NCBI GenBank assembly: GCA_963920575.1
Contig: OY986970.1
Coordinates: 3,563,654-3,627,653 of the forward strand
Direction of reading: 5' to 3'
From: Narthecium ossifragum
Lineage: Eukaryota; Streptophyta; Magnoliopsida; Dioscoreales; Nartheciaceae
DNA length: 64,000 nucleotides
In this document: piece after piece, positions 53,900-64,000 of the stretch
How positions within the stretch are numbered: the first letter of the stretch is position 1
Layout of the letters: each line of letters starts with the position of its first letter
Notes under the pieces: generated by a model
Told to the model about the DNA's origin: nothing
Database searches by the model: none
Seen by the model: only the letters and a program-made list of their open reading frames with translations
Translations under genes and position numbers: made by a program

Positions 53900-55054
53900 A
53901 ACAATCTCCTTCACTTTGGACCTATACAACCTTGGAGAAACCAACTTATGAAAGAATGCTGAGTTCCTATCACCTGCATCAACCCACTCTCTCCTCAACT
54001 TTTGCGCCACGAGCCTTTCCTGTAGAGTAATCACTGCAGCATGTTGTTTTTCTAATGCTCGGAGTTCTAGTTCCTCTTCTAGCTGAAGCCCTTGAAACTC
54101 CTCCTTCGAATACATCTTTAGAATACATTCCTCCAATTTTCTCCCCTGTTGAAATGGATCGCAGTCCTCTCTAGCATTCCAATCCTTTACCACATCTTTC
54201 AATTCAAGAAATCTAGTAGCCATATTATATTGAGCGGATCCCCTCTGCCTCCTACCCCAAATCCGCCTGACAAGAGCGACGAATCTAGGCTGTTCCAACC
54301 AATGTTGACGAAGTCTGAATAACCCAGCCCCATCTGTGCATTTGTCTTGGCTGCCCGTAGAAAGGACAAGAGGACAGTGATCCGATCCCTGGTGACTTAA
54401 GTGTCTGACTTCCACCCATCCAAGGACATCCTTAGCTGATGGCGTGCAAAGAACACGATCAAGTCGTTCAGAAATTCTTCGATCTCCGGGAAGGCCGTTA
54501 CACCAGGTATAGGTAGTTCCAACATAGCCAACATCGACCAGGCTGTTCATAGAAATGAACTCCAGGAAGTCTTTAGCAGAGGAGTTAAGTCTAAAAGGTC
54601 TCCCCCCCAATTTCTCATAAGGAGCAACAACCGCGTTGAAATCCCCCATTAGCACATGAGGCAACCCTGTGTTGTTTACTTCAGTCAGCATCTGCCAAAG
54701 AATCCGTCTACCCCCAACCGTCCTCGCACCATAAACCACAGAGAGAATGATCTGCGCTCCGCCCTCGATAGTGATCAGTCCATGGAGTGCTTGAGGAATA
54801 CCACTGGTCATGGAAACATGACCCAGTGCTCTTCTCCAAACCGCCACAAAGCCGCCTTGCCTACCAATAGAAGGAATCAAAAATGAATCCCACCGCCGCC
54901 CCAGCCTCTGCTTGACTTGCACCAGCCCATCTTCCATTACCACGGTGTCAATGATAAAAATAATGTATGGTGAGAGTTCTCTTATTAGCCCTCCGCAAAT
55001 TATTATGGTTTTCTCCACTCCCACACCCCTACAGTTCCAGGCTATGGCTTTAAA
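53900..55054 (-). pseudogene. LINE ORF2, endonuclease part
   Basis: Starts at ATG 55054 (MFKAIAWNCRGVG) and shows the apurinic-type endonuclease signature: WNCRG, VYGAR, MGDFNAVV, TYTWCN, RLDRVL, GSDHCPL. It continues open through a helical linker (ELRALEKQHAAVITLQERL) until the solo LTR TSD at 53899. Open as far as it goes, but severed from the reverse transcriptase. Confidence 0.85.
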
Positions 55055-55865
55055 CATCAACAGGTGAGTCTGTGCCCTGCTCTGAGGCTTCAAGATCCTG
55101 TGATACCCTCTTTTCCTTGGCACCCTCCACAACTTTTATCAACAGACCGAAGCTCTTGTTATGTCGCTCAAGTTCATCAGTGGTCGCCTGAGAAACACTC
55201 TCCTTGCGCGCGAGAACCTGCTTCAAACCATTAGCAGAGCCTTGTTTCAAAGGCCTAGTTCCCTCCTCAATTTGAACCATCAGATCACCCAACGGACTTG
55301 GATCAGAATGACCATCCGGCTTTGACAAAGGCCCATGTTCTGGCTCAACCACAGTAAGTAGTTTGGTCCCAGCCCGACTAGAGCCATCCCCGGCTGAAAA
55401 ATTAGGCCCAGCCCGACTAAAACCGGGCGGCGACCCAACCGAGCCGATTCGGTCACCTTCTCCTCTATATGTATCCCTCTTATCCAGAACCTCCGCCTCC
55501 ACCCTACCTTTCCCCCGATCAATGGTACGAGCGCAGACCACCAATTCCCCTTTCCTCGCCCAAGTCAAGGATCTTCCCCGATCTTGCTGTGCAACAGTCT
55601 CATTCCCCCGCCGCCCGTCTGAAGCGACGTTATTGGCCATCCCTCTGTCTCCCTGGCTGCCTCGATCCGCGTGCCACGTACCTCGGTACCAATGCCTTCC
55701 CCTTCCTGCTGCAACCCAGCCCTCGCCGGACTCCATCGTCGATGGAAAAGCCTCTCAGGCCACCTCCCGCCGCGGATTCACAGATCGGCTTCTTCCCCCA
55801 TGCCTGCCAAGTGACCGGCCTCTCATACCCCTTTCGAGTAGAGGACCACTGGATCGTCCTCTAGA
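55050..55865 (-). pseudogene. LINE ORF1, C-terminal part
   Basis: The minus frame from 55736 to 55050 is rich in Gly/Arg then Ser/Glu (RGRHWYRGTWHADRG, SVGSPPGFSRAGPNF). It ends overlapping the start of ORF2, as ORF1 does in plant LINEs. The DUF4283 and zinc-knuckle parts that should precede it are absent on this strand. Confidence 0.6.
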
Positions 55866-56060
55866 AGGGCGGGTGGCATCCACTAAACTATGCGCCTTTT
55901 GTATGTTTTGATATCTGAAGAGAATCAACAAAAAGGATGTGAGCATTTTTGTTGGTGATTGTGATACGGGTCAAAAGGCAGAGATTGCTGGAACCAACCG
56001 AGCAACCGAATTGGAGAGGATCCGTATGAATTGAGGTCTCATCTAGCAATTTACTACCAC
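55866..56060. other. Junction between the two oppositely oriented LINE parts
   Basis: About 180 bases that I cannot assign to either LINE part with confidence; may include LINE 5' untranslated sequence. Confidence 0.35.
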
Positions 56061-56293
56061 CTTGCTGGATGCCACCGCCATCACGCCGCCCGCCTCCCTA
56101 TCCTCTCTCGCTGACCACGCTGCCATCGTGTCGAGCTCCGATCATCTCTCATATTCACCGGATCTCCACGTCACCATCATACCGAGCTTCGAATTTGCGG
56201 GTGACCATCACGGCCGGATTCCTACCCGGCTGCCGCCTGGCGGTGGTGGGGTGGGCGCCGGTCCTCACGCAGTAAGACCTCTGACCTCTCACC

Positions 56294-57481
56294 ATGGTAA
56301 AAGGTGTGAAGGAAAAGAGCCTTTTGGTTGAGCTTAGACAGCTTCAGCAGAAGCGTAAGGAGCAGAAAGACAAGAAGGAACGCAAGATTGTTCGTAAACT
56401 GATCAAGAAACTCTCTTCCTCTTCTGAGAAGGAGACAAGCCTGGAGGAGATTGAAAGTGCAACTGAGGGGAGTACCGCGATGGTAGCTGGAGCTGGGGAG
56501 CCTTTGCCACGGCTCCAGGCACCATCACAGCGATCCCTGTGCCCTGTACACCTTGAAGGAATTGATCCAAGGTGCTCTGTTCACCAGGAGGAAACCCATC
56601 AAAATAGAACTTGGGTGGATGTGGCGGTTGGGGGACCTGTGAAAGCAACGCTCGTAGGAAGGAAAGAAGCTGAGAGCTTGAGTATACTAAACAAGGATAG
56701 GGTGGTCTTTGATGATGTGGAATCAGCAAGGCTAAACAAGGATTGGGAAAACGCCCTATTCGGGAGATTCACAGGGAGGAGGGTACTTGTTAATGTTTTG
56801 AGAAGCAAACTAGCAAGATTGTGGAAAACTTTAGCTTCGTATGAAGTGGCGGAAACAGCACAAGGCATCTATGTCTTTAAGTTTTGTAATGAGGAGGATA
56901 GGGCCTATGTGCAAGCAAAAGGTCCCTGGACTGTGGAAGGAAATCTCTTATCCCTAATCAGATGAGAGGGCAATTGCAGGCCATCGCAAATTCAGTTCAA
57001 TAGGGGAGCAATCAGGGTTGGTTTCCCTGACCTACCATCTGAAATGTATGAAGACAATGCACTCAAGAGACTTGCGGCAGTGATTGGAACGCCGCTCAAG
57101 GTTGAACTTCCAACAACCTTGGCGGCGAGATGTGAATTTACGAAGGTGTGTGTTGAGTTATGTTTGGATGTTCCTCTGAAGAAGGGCGTTGAGGTGGTTA
57201 AGGATGGCAAAACATCCTTCCAGGAGTTCTGTTATGAAGGTGTAATGGTGTGCAATAAGTGCTGGAGAATCGGCCATAAAGGAGGGGCTTGTCCGGTTAT
57301 GGTGGTGGGTGGAGAGAATCTGGTTGAAGGCGGGGTTGGCGTAGGGCATATCACAAGGGAGGAACCAAACCATACTGAGCATGAGATGAGAGATTCTTCC
57401 CATGGAGTTACTAGCCTTCGATTAGAACGGGATCTTGCAGATTATCCAGAGAAGCCCTTTTTTCCACTAAATAGCTATTGA
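56294..57481 (+). pseudogene. LINE ORF1, N-terminal part, inverted relative to the adjacent LINE
   Basis: From ATG 56294: a basic N-terminus (KRKEQKDKKERKIVRKLIKK), then the DUF4283 domain (FGRFTGRRVLVNVLRSKL, IYVFKFCNEEDRAYV, KGPWTVEGNLLSLIR). The frame is interrupted once, by TGA at 56963-56965 where Trp is expected, and continues in phase (EGNCRPSQIQFNRGAIRVGF) to a zinc knuckle (CNKCWRIGHKGGAC). It ends around 57481 with no ORF2. The C-terminal part of ORF1 missing here is present on the opposite strand at 55050-55865. Confidence 0.8.
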
Positions 57482-58815
57482 GTAATATTTATAAGCTCAG
57501 CCATGTAACTTATGTTTTTGATTTGTTAGTATCCTTGAAGTCACATTCAGAGACAAAGCACGAGATCCTGGTGAGCAAGCTTTTGATTACTTGTTATTTA
57601 GTGGTGGTATTAGACAATAGTTTCTGTATTTGTAATGATTGTGGTGAATTTAAATTGCTCTGGAATGAATTTTGAAAAAATGAGAAATGAAAACCTCTGG
57701 ATTGTAACGAGACAGTTCATCTTTATCTTCCGAGATGCAAGTTTATATTTCCGATGATGGCTCAAGTTGCCACAAATTTTGAAAAATCTCAAAATTCATG
57801 TTCTTTTGCACTTGGAAATAAATATCCAATTATACATTTATATCCCTCAGCTAGCGTTCTCCGAGATTCGATCGATCGGTCACTAGGAGTAGCATTTAAA
57901 AGTATATTTAATTGGTGATAACACCAATTTAGTCCCTCTTATTGTTAAAAATCCCATTAATTATGTTTTTAAAATAAAAACCTCATTATATATGGGGCTC
58001 TGAACAAGGAGGGAGTTAGATTTGGAGTTATGATCTAATACCCCTTCCGTAGGAAGACTTGCATCCCTCCCGTTTTGATGAATAAAATAGGAATGAAAGC
58101 CAACAATATTAGACTTAGCAGATTTAGTCTCGCCTATCCGTGAATGTTGAGAATAATTCTCGGTAACAGTTTCAAAGAAAGAAAAGTTCATCACAATCGT
58201 TTTATACTGTATTAAAAGAACAGGGGAAAATAAGAAACAGATTCATGCCAATGTTCATACTTTTCTCGAGCAGTTGCAGATAGATCTATCTCTTACATAA
58301 ATAGTTTTGACTAATGGTGGTCAAGGCTTTTGTCCAAAACATTAATTCGTGGACCCACCAGAGCTGCCCAATTCCCATACAACCCAGCTGATCTATTTGA
58401 TCCCAATTCCGTTTGATTGCTTGAAGGTTCATGCTCTTTTTTTTTTGACTTAAATGAGCCAAAAGGTAAATAGCTACAAAAACCCTGTCAACTGAAAACC
58501 AATTCGGAAAATAATAATGATCACTTTTGATATTTAAAAATAAGTACGGGGATACACCAAACATGGGCTTAGACTTACCAGCTTTAACATCAACCCCGGG
58601 GGCATCCCCCAGGTAGACAAGCGCACAGAAATTAGTTGAGCATATTGTCATGATTTAGACTGTTTTTGAACGGTCAAAGCGCTTAGTTATCGGTGATGGT
58701 AATGGATAGCTTGGTCTCGGGTCTAATCCCCCAAGTCCAAACTTATACAGCAAAGGTAGGGTCATCTGCAGTAAAAGGCTTAACCAATAAGAAATAATCA
58801 TGGTTTAATCAGTAA
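57482..58815. other. Intergenic, no supported gene
   Basis: AT-rich DNA. A word resembling a MULE terminus (AACACCAATTTAGTCCCTCT) is at about 57924. Short minus-strand frames (57961-58194, 58286-58651) have no recognisable content. Confidence 0.4.
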
Positions 58816-59021
58816 GCCCCCGTTTGATTCGGGGTTAGAAAAAGTGAGGTTAAGGAGGAATAGGGTTAGAAAAAGTGGGGTTAAGGAATGGGGATAGAAA
58901 AAAGTAGAGTGGTGGTGGTAAATAAAATGGAAATAAACCCGTAATGATTACTTTTGGTGTTTGGGATAGGAATAGAAATAACCCCATTAAAAAAGGGGAT
59001 AATTCCAAACCAAACAAGGGC
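58816..59021. mobile_element. Tourist-like MITE with TAA target duplication
   Basis: 206 bp with inverted ends (GCCCCCGTTTGATTCGG; complement of the right end GCCCTTGTTTGGTTTGG), flanked by TAA at 58813-58815 and 59022-59024, the 3-bp duplication typical of PIF/Harbinger-related MITEs. No coding capacity. Confidence 0.75.
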
Positions 59022-59068
59022 TAAACGTCGAACCTCCAACTGTCATAATGTCATGTCTAATGCTTGAC

Positions 59069-59815
59069 CTCACATTATTACCTTGCATTCTCACCACTAA
59101 ATAAGTCATTCGCGCTGTCGGTCATAAATATATTTGTTCAAATAACAAATCAAAACAATGGATTGTGTGCGGAGTACATTCGTCGGCGTAGCAAAGTCGA
59201 GAGCTGCAGAAAAGGATGATTAATGGCAGCTGCCGATTTCGCAACCGACATTTTTAATATATTATGACACAACAGCAGTCTTTTCATCACCAATTATTAA
59301 TTGGAATTATTCGTAGTGTCAAAATCTAAGCGTGGGAATAAGGGATATTCTCATACTATTTTTAAATATAAAAAATAATAATAATTATTTTATATTCATT
59401 TCACGTATCATTATCATTTTATTTTTTCTCATCACTATTAGTTGACCCAACCTTTTCTATGCTTAAAATGATAAAATCCCTTAACCTTTTAATCCGAAAT
59501 AAACTATTCGTGCACCAAACGGGAGTTAATAATTGGCTTGCAGCAGTACAAAAAACATGTAGCTAATAGAGGCTCCAAACAAGATCCCAGGTCTGCTTCA
59601 TTGGTTGTCATTTATTCATTCGCAGTAAAGGGAATGAGCTTTCTTGAGATCTTGATAGAACTGGATATTAGTGTGGAGTGGCCTTCTTGGCTTAATTGTT
59701 CAAAGAAAAAAAAAAGGTCAAAAAAGACCTCGATCGTCTCGAGATCGCCCAATCTGGTTCAAAATGGGACGGCAGTCGCAGTGGGTCGTTTTCATTCACG
59801 TTTTAAAATTTTAAC

Positions 59816-59866
<51 letters not shown>

Positions 59867-59933
59867 AATCTGGTTCAAAATGGGACGGCAGTCGCAGTGG
59901 GTCGTTTTCATTCACGTTTTAAAATTTTAACAC

Positions 59934-59967
<34 letters not shown>

Positions 59968-61450
59968 ATATATATATATAACATCAGCGACAGCAAGTCA
60001 AGCAACTACCCACCCCTATAATTTCCACAGCGGCTTTATTTTTCATGACTAATAATTGCTATCACTAGCAATCCACATCTAGATCTCAATTGGATGTATC
60101 ACCATTACTTCCGGAATTGTCTCTCTGATCATGCTGATATAAAACCAATCCTTCGTCAGATCGAAAACGGCTGATGATGTGAAAGCAAGACAATTAGTTA
60201 AATTACAAGATTGAAACCTTTGTTTACATGCTCATAAGCTTTCTTTTTTTTATGCGCAAATTAGCTACTTTAGGGGCAGGTTGTCGGGCTGACGTCGTAT
60301 TACACGCATTATTTTCTTTTATCAACATGGCTGAAAAAGAAAGCCACTGATTTTCAGAAATAACAAATAAGGGGTGTTTGGTAAGGGAATATGTTATTCC
60401 GAGTTAAGGGATTTTGAGGTTAGAAAAGTTAAAATAATGAGTAAGGATAGACTAAAATATTTTTGAGAGATTTGTCTATAGGTACCAAAAAAAAATTGGT
60501 ACGGCTTAGAGTCCTACAAAACTTTCCTTCATTCCTTTACTACTTTCTATGTTCAAAAGACCAAAATGCCCCTATTATATACCTATATATATCCATAACC
60601 CTCTATCCCCCCTACCCCCCGTGTCCTTCGCCGATCCCCGACACCCCCGTCGCCGTCCATCGTCGACCCCCGCGCCCTCGTCGCCCCCTCCTTCCCCGGT
60701 GCCATCCACGCCGCCGTCGCCTTCTCTGGCTCCCCGTCATCGATCCAGTTGGATCCCGTCGGATCGAGGTCATCGCCACCTTCTTCCCCGACTCCCAGTG
60801 GCCGATCTAGTATTCCCCGACTCCCTGTCGCCGATCCAGTCGGATCCCGTCGCCGATCCGGAGCTCCACGTCACCGATCTCGCGCTCACCATCCGTCGTC
60901 GATCTCGAGCTCCTCGTCCGTCGTCGATCCCGAGCTTCCCGTCCGTCGTCGATCCCGACCTCACCGATCCTGATCTCTCTGTTCGTCGCCAATCTCGATC
61001 TCCCCGTCACTGATCCCGATATCCCCGTTCGATCCCGAACTCCCCATCGCCGATCCAGATCTCCTTGCTCGATCCCAAGATCCTCGTCGAGATACCGTCG
61101 GATCCGACTAGCAACGGCAGAGAGTGGACGTCGACCACAGGCCACCTCCATCTCCAAGCTCCGCAGCCGCCAACCTCCTTCCTCCTCCCCTCTCTTCTTC
61201 CACTCCCGCCCCCCCCCCCCCCCTCCACCTCCTCCCGCCTCCTTGATGTCTTGGCCAAATCCCGCAACATCTCCCTCCTCTGGGACTTCCTCCACCACAT
61301 CGTCACCCCCCAGCTCCTCACCCTCCGTGCCATCCTCATCGCCGCCAGGCACCTCGCGAAGCCCCGGGAGATCACCAAGTGCATCCAACTCTTCCACCTC
61401 GCCGGCTCCCACAACCCGTCTCTGTACAACGTCAGCACCCTCAATCGCGT
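59069..61450. repeat. Distal copy of the duplicated upstream segment
   Basis: 59069-59442 matches 4268-4650 and 60283-61450 matches 4637-5776. Between them, 59443-60282 is present only here. That extra piece contains a CT microsatellite pair and, at 59453-59515, a terminus-like word (complement of ATCCGAAATAAACTATTCG...CCAAACGGG). Confidence 0.75.
59745..59965. repeat. CT microsatellites within a tandem about 115-bp duplication
   Basis: CCCAATCTGGTTCAAAATGG through ATTTTAACACC occurs twice (from about 59747 and 59864), each copy followed by a CT-dinucleotide tract (about 59815-59864 and 59934-59967). The copies are nearly identical. An AT-dinucleotide run follows at 59968-59981. Confidence 0.9.
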
Positions 61451-61676
61451 CGTGTGCGTCATCGCCTCTAGCAACCTCGTTGACGTCCTCGTCGGGCCAT
61501 CAGATGAGGAGACGTATAGGTACCTTGTCGCGGGGGTTTTGCAAGTGTGGCGATCTAGTGACGGCGTCCAAGGTTTGGAACCAGATGGTGGACGAAGGGC
61601 TCGAGCTGGATGCGGAGTCCTACGAGGAGATCGTAGTGATCCTTTTCAAGAACAATCGCTTCAAGGATAGAAAGTA
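61110..61676 (+). pseudogene. PPR-protein pseudogene, distal copy
   Basis: The start corresponding to ATG 5468 is altered (GGCAGAGAGTGG for ATGGAGAGTGG). The frame continues with DVLAKSRNISLLWDF and LRAILIAARHLAKPREITKC to SDEETYRYLVAG, then one extra G near 61535 shifts it. The next frame reads FCKCGDLVTASKVWNQMV and DAESYEEIVVILFKNNRF, a typical PPR repeat. Compared with real PPR genes, several repeats must be missing between the halves. MULE-type motif repeats begin directly after it at 61673. It is non-functional. Confidence 0.65.
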
Positions 61677-62545
61677 ACTTTGGTGGTGGAAAGTAACTAA
61701 CGAAAAGTAACTAGCAGAAAGTAATTTGTAACTTGAATTACTTTATACAATTATTACAAGTTATTTTTCATATTCTAGATGTTAGTACTAAAAAATGTGT
61801 TATTTTTCCCCATAGTTTCCTTATTTTAGCTGATTTTTTCACATATTATTGGTGGAAAACTAACTTTGGTGGTGGAAGTAACTGATGGAAAGTAATTTGT
61901 AGGAACCATTTTACCAAGATTTTGTGAAAAGTAACTTACCATGTTTTTGTGAAAAGTAACATGAGTTGTCAATGAAATCGTGGAAAGTAAATTGAGAGTT
62001 ATTTTTCAAATTAAACTAATGAAAAGTAACTTGAGTTACTTTCCATAATTATTATTACAAGTTATTTTTCATATTCAAGATATTAGTATTGTGGAAAATA
62101 ACTTACAATGATTTCCATAATTGTTACAAGTTATTTTTTAAAAAAAATGGGAAAGTAACTACCAAAAATACCAAAATTGTGGCGGAAAGTAACTACAAAA
62201 ATATTGGAAAATGAATTTTCCCTGAAAAAAATTGGAAAGTAATTTTTTTAAAAAAAAATTGGAAAGTAACTTTCCGCCATAGTTTTGCTATTTTCGACGG
62301 CGAAAAAGAGTTACTTTTCAGTTTTTTTTGTAGTTACTTTCTAGTTTTTTTTTAATTACTTTTCACTGAAAATACGAACAGATACTGAAAATACGAGCAG
62401 TCACTGGGAAGGGAAGATAGACTGGGGATCTTGGAAGGGCATTTTAGTAATAAAAAAACTACATCTAATGTCAGAGTAGTAAATGCCTTAACAAAAATGT
62501 ATTCAGAATTCAGGGCAAATATTTTCTTACTAGGGGACTAAACAC
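61673..62545. mobile_element. Degenerate MULE with the AAGTAACT motif
   Basis: Repeated GGAAAGTAACT/AAGTAACTTG words in the left and middle part switch to GTAGTTACTTTC near 62290-62350, as in a foldback element. The right end carries TTACTAGGGGACTAAACACC, whose complement GGTGTTTAGTCCCC matches the termini of the MULE at 21181. No left terminus was found; the element directly abuts the PPR pseudogene, so the left end may be lost or the gene fragment may be part of the element. Confidence 0.55.
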
Positions 62546-62913
62546 CAATTAACCCAATATTTTGTTACTCGATAGATAGAAATCGGAATAGAGTTAAATG
62601 AGGGATAGGTTAAGCTCTATCTCTTTTTTTTTTTGGATGGCTCACCTTATGACCTTAACCCTTTTTTTTACTAATCAATTTTCATTTGAGGATAAAGTAG
62701 GTTACCTTATTCCTAAACTAAACAAAGAGTGTCTAAATCCGAAATAGCTTATCCCGTGACGAAACGCCACCAAACGCCCCCGGATAAAAAGTCTTTGGCC
62801 AGGAGCAGGAGATGGAGATAAGGGTAAAATAGAAACATGTCAAACTTCAGGGTTGTAAAAGGAATACAAATCGAGGTCAGATCCCCAGCGAACGCTTTGT
62901 TCCATTTGACACT

Positions 62914-62949
62914 TTTATATATAGTCCTCCACGGCTCCACCTATAAATT
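62914..62949 (+). promoter_or_regulatory. Candidate TATA boxes of the distal receptor kinase gene
   Basis: TTTATATATAG (62914-62924) and CTATAAATTT (62941-62950) lie 175-210 bases upstream of the likely start codon at 63125. Either could place transcription start near 62950-62980, leaving a 5' leader of about 150 bases. Confidence 0.45.
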
Positions 62950-63124
62950 TAGCGAGCCCTTCATTCACAGTAAAGTACTAAAGTATCGACGCTCTCGTTT
63001 TCTCATAGCCCCAAAAGCTTCCCTAAATCAGAGAGCAGAAAGAATGAGAGAAGTCTTGGATGCCGGCTTCGAAGCCGGAAAGCTCCTCCCATTTATAATT
63101 AGTAGTCCTCGCAGGCGGTTCAAT

Positions 63125-63206
63125 ATGGTGCCGCTCTTGGTGCTCTGCTGTTGGAGTAGCTTCGGGTTGCTCGCTGCCAAAGTCCAGTCCCTCCCCAAAG
63201 AAGAAG
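63125..63206 (+). CDS. First exon of a further LRR-malectin receptor kinase (signal peptide)
   Basis: ATG 63125 begins MVPLLVLCCWSSFGLLAAKV, a clear signal peptide, followed by QSLPKEE and a GT donor after 63206 (AAGAAG, GTATGC). The exon ends one base into a codon, the phase that exon 2 of the gene at 6955 needs (G plus TGGAC gives Val-Asp). LRR-VIII receptors have this short signal-peptide exon ahead of the ALK...DPC exon. An in-frame ATG lies upstream at 63044, but the hydrophobic segment directly follows 63125, so I prefer that start. Remaining exons would lie beyond the window. Confidence 0.75.
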
Positions 63207-64000
63207 GTATGCTGTATGTATCCTCCTGATCAGAGATTCCATACTCATGGCATAAGTACATCTATAGTTTTTCTTCTTTGGATGTTGGAAGGACCACTGA
63301 TTGATCTCTTCAGTACAATAGGTGAAAGATGAAGTTTATAGGATCCTAAATGAGAGTTGCCAAGAAAAATTTCATTAGATAAATACGGAAACTAGAGCGG
63401 CTGTGAGGTGTGCTGGAAAACCTCTTGGTATGATCTTTCTTGGTTTGTTCTGCTTTGGCAGCTGAAGGGAGTGCTAGATTCAGCTTGCAGTATGGCAGAA
63501 ATTTTAGATTATCCAAGTACATCACTATGCGGTGGGCTGTTATTTCCTAATCCTACTAGCTCTTTGGTTACTATAGGTCCCAATAGGACCCGCATAAAGG
63601 ATCTGATAAGGTTCAGATGACCTCTCAGAAGCTTATTTTTATATATTTCATGAGACGTCTGTTCAACTATACACAAACTTCTCAAGCAGTGATGCTTCTT
63701 TTGCATTCGAGATTTCATTGGAACCGGATTTGAATCTCAGAACTTCATAGCTTAGAAGTGACTTAAACCCGATAACTCTATCTGAATCCGGTTTCTACCG
63801 GCGCTAGTCCTTTAGATGATCACTTCTTACCTGAGGGTTAACGGGCGCTAATACGGTTTTATATAGGATCCGACCCGGTCTGAGCCAGCCGACGTACAGA
63901 TCGTCAATGACGACTTACTTATCTTCAAACCTCGATATTCTCAACATAGAGTCAAAATCGGACGGCTGTCGTTGTGGGTCCGACAACTGGCAAGAGAGCC
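63207..64000. other. Intron 1 of the distal receptor kinase gene
   Basis: No second exon (the ALK...DPCSGEGNW type) is seen before the window ends. Sequence after about 63550 is somewhat GC-richer (AGGATCCGACCCGGTCTGAG) and may be an insertion. No supported coding frame. Confidence 0.4.

Larger units (their letters stand above)
47452..55865 (-). mobile_element. LINE (L1-like, RNase H-bearing), split by a solo LTR
   Basis: Minus orientation. The T-rich tail at 47452-47470 marks the 3' end. In element order: ORF1 C-terminal part (55865-55050), endonuclease (from 55054), reverse transcriptase, zf-RVT, RNase H (stop near 47517). A solo Athila LTR interrupts ORF2 between 53895 and 50369. No clear TSD was found at the outer ends. 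The 5' part of ORF1 is not here but in inverted orientation at about 56050-57481. Confidence 0.85.
60371..62780. mobile_element. Possible composite non-autonomous element enclosing the PPR fragment
   Basis: The left end GGGGTGTTTGGTAAGGGAAT and the complement of the right end GGGGCGTTTGGTGGCG, followed inward by ATTCCGAGTTAAGG on the left and ATTTCGGATTTAG on the right, are similar imperfect inverted termini. If real, the element holds the minisatellite, the PPR pseudogene and a MULE. No convincing TSD was found (TAA at 60368-60370 is not matched exactly on the right). In the proximal copy only the left end survives. Confidence 0.35.

Overview
The window is nuclear DNA of a flowering plant: split genes with GT-AG introns, an LRR receptor kinase of the plant-specific LRR-VIII type, PPR-gene fragments, an Athila-type Ty3/gypsy element with a tRNA-Asp primer site, plant LINEs with RNase H, and Mutator-like (MULE), hAT and Tourist-type elements. 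I could not fix the species or decide monocot versus magnoliid/eudicot from sequence alone. There is one 200-base N gap (6345-6544).

Layout. 1-4268: end of one foldback MULE, an unexplained spacer, a hAT-type element with an exact 8-bp target-site duplication (TSD), and a second, nearly palindromic MULE. 4268-5776: a segment that recurs at 59069-61450 and ends in a PPR-gene fragment. 5777-6954: unassigned sequence with the gap. 6955-13324: an LRR-malectin receptor kinase gene, exons 2-24 readable in one continuous frame of 973 codons; exon 1 is not visible. 13325-20356: mostly non-genic, with a decayed hAT transposase, a palindromic MITE, minisatellites and GA/CT-rich repeats. 20357-21130: a truncated copy of the malectin part of the same receptor gene. 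63125 to the end: exon 1 of a further family member. The window is therefore a tandem receptor-kinase cluster pulled apart by transposons.

The middle is a nest. A LINE tail lies directly against the receptor fragment at 21131. A 25.7-kb MULE (21181-46856, exact 9-bp TSD TTAAAGTAA) sits in that LINE. A 14.3-kb Athila element (27782-42086, TSD ACTAC, two 1648-bp LTRs) sits in an intron of the MULE's accessory gene, and a remnant of a second gypsy element (31777 to about 34596) sits inside the Athila. To the right a second LINE (about 47452-57481) carries a solo LTR of the same Athila family (50370-53894, TSD GCATC), which itself carries a solo LTR of another family (51118-52987, TSD GGATC).

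The most interesting system is the MULE. It encodes a MuDR-type transposase, apparently dead through one stop and one lost splice donor, and on the opposite strand a roughly 890-codon multi-exon gene with a DUF1985-like region, a long coiled coil and a C-terminal Ulp1 (C48) protease domain. Its non-coding parts, introns included, are packed with a short motif, GGTAGTTACTT or its complement AAGTAACTACC. The same motif fills the arms of the small MULEs at 1-4268 and 61673-62545. This resembles the VANDAL/VANC anti-silencing systems of Arabidopsis, where an element-encoded protein recognises short motifs clustered in the element's non-coding DNA; the connection here is inference.
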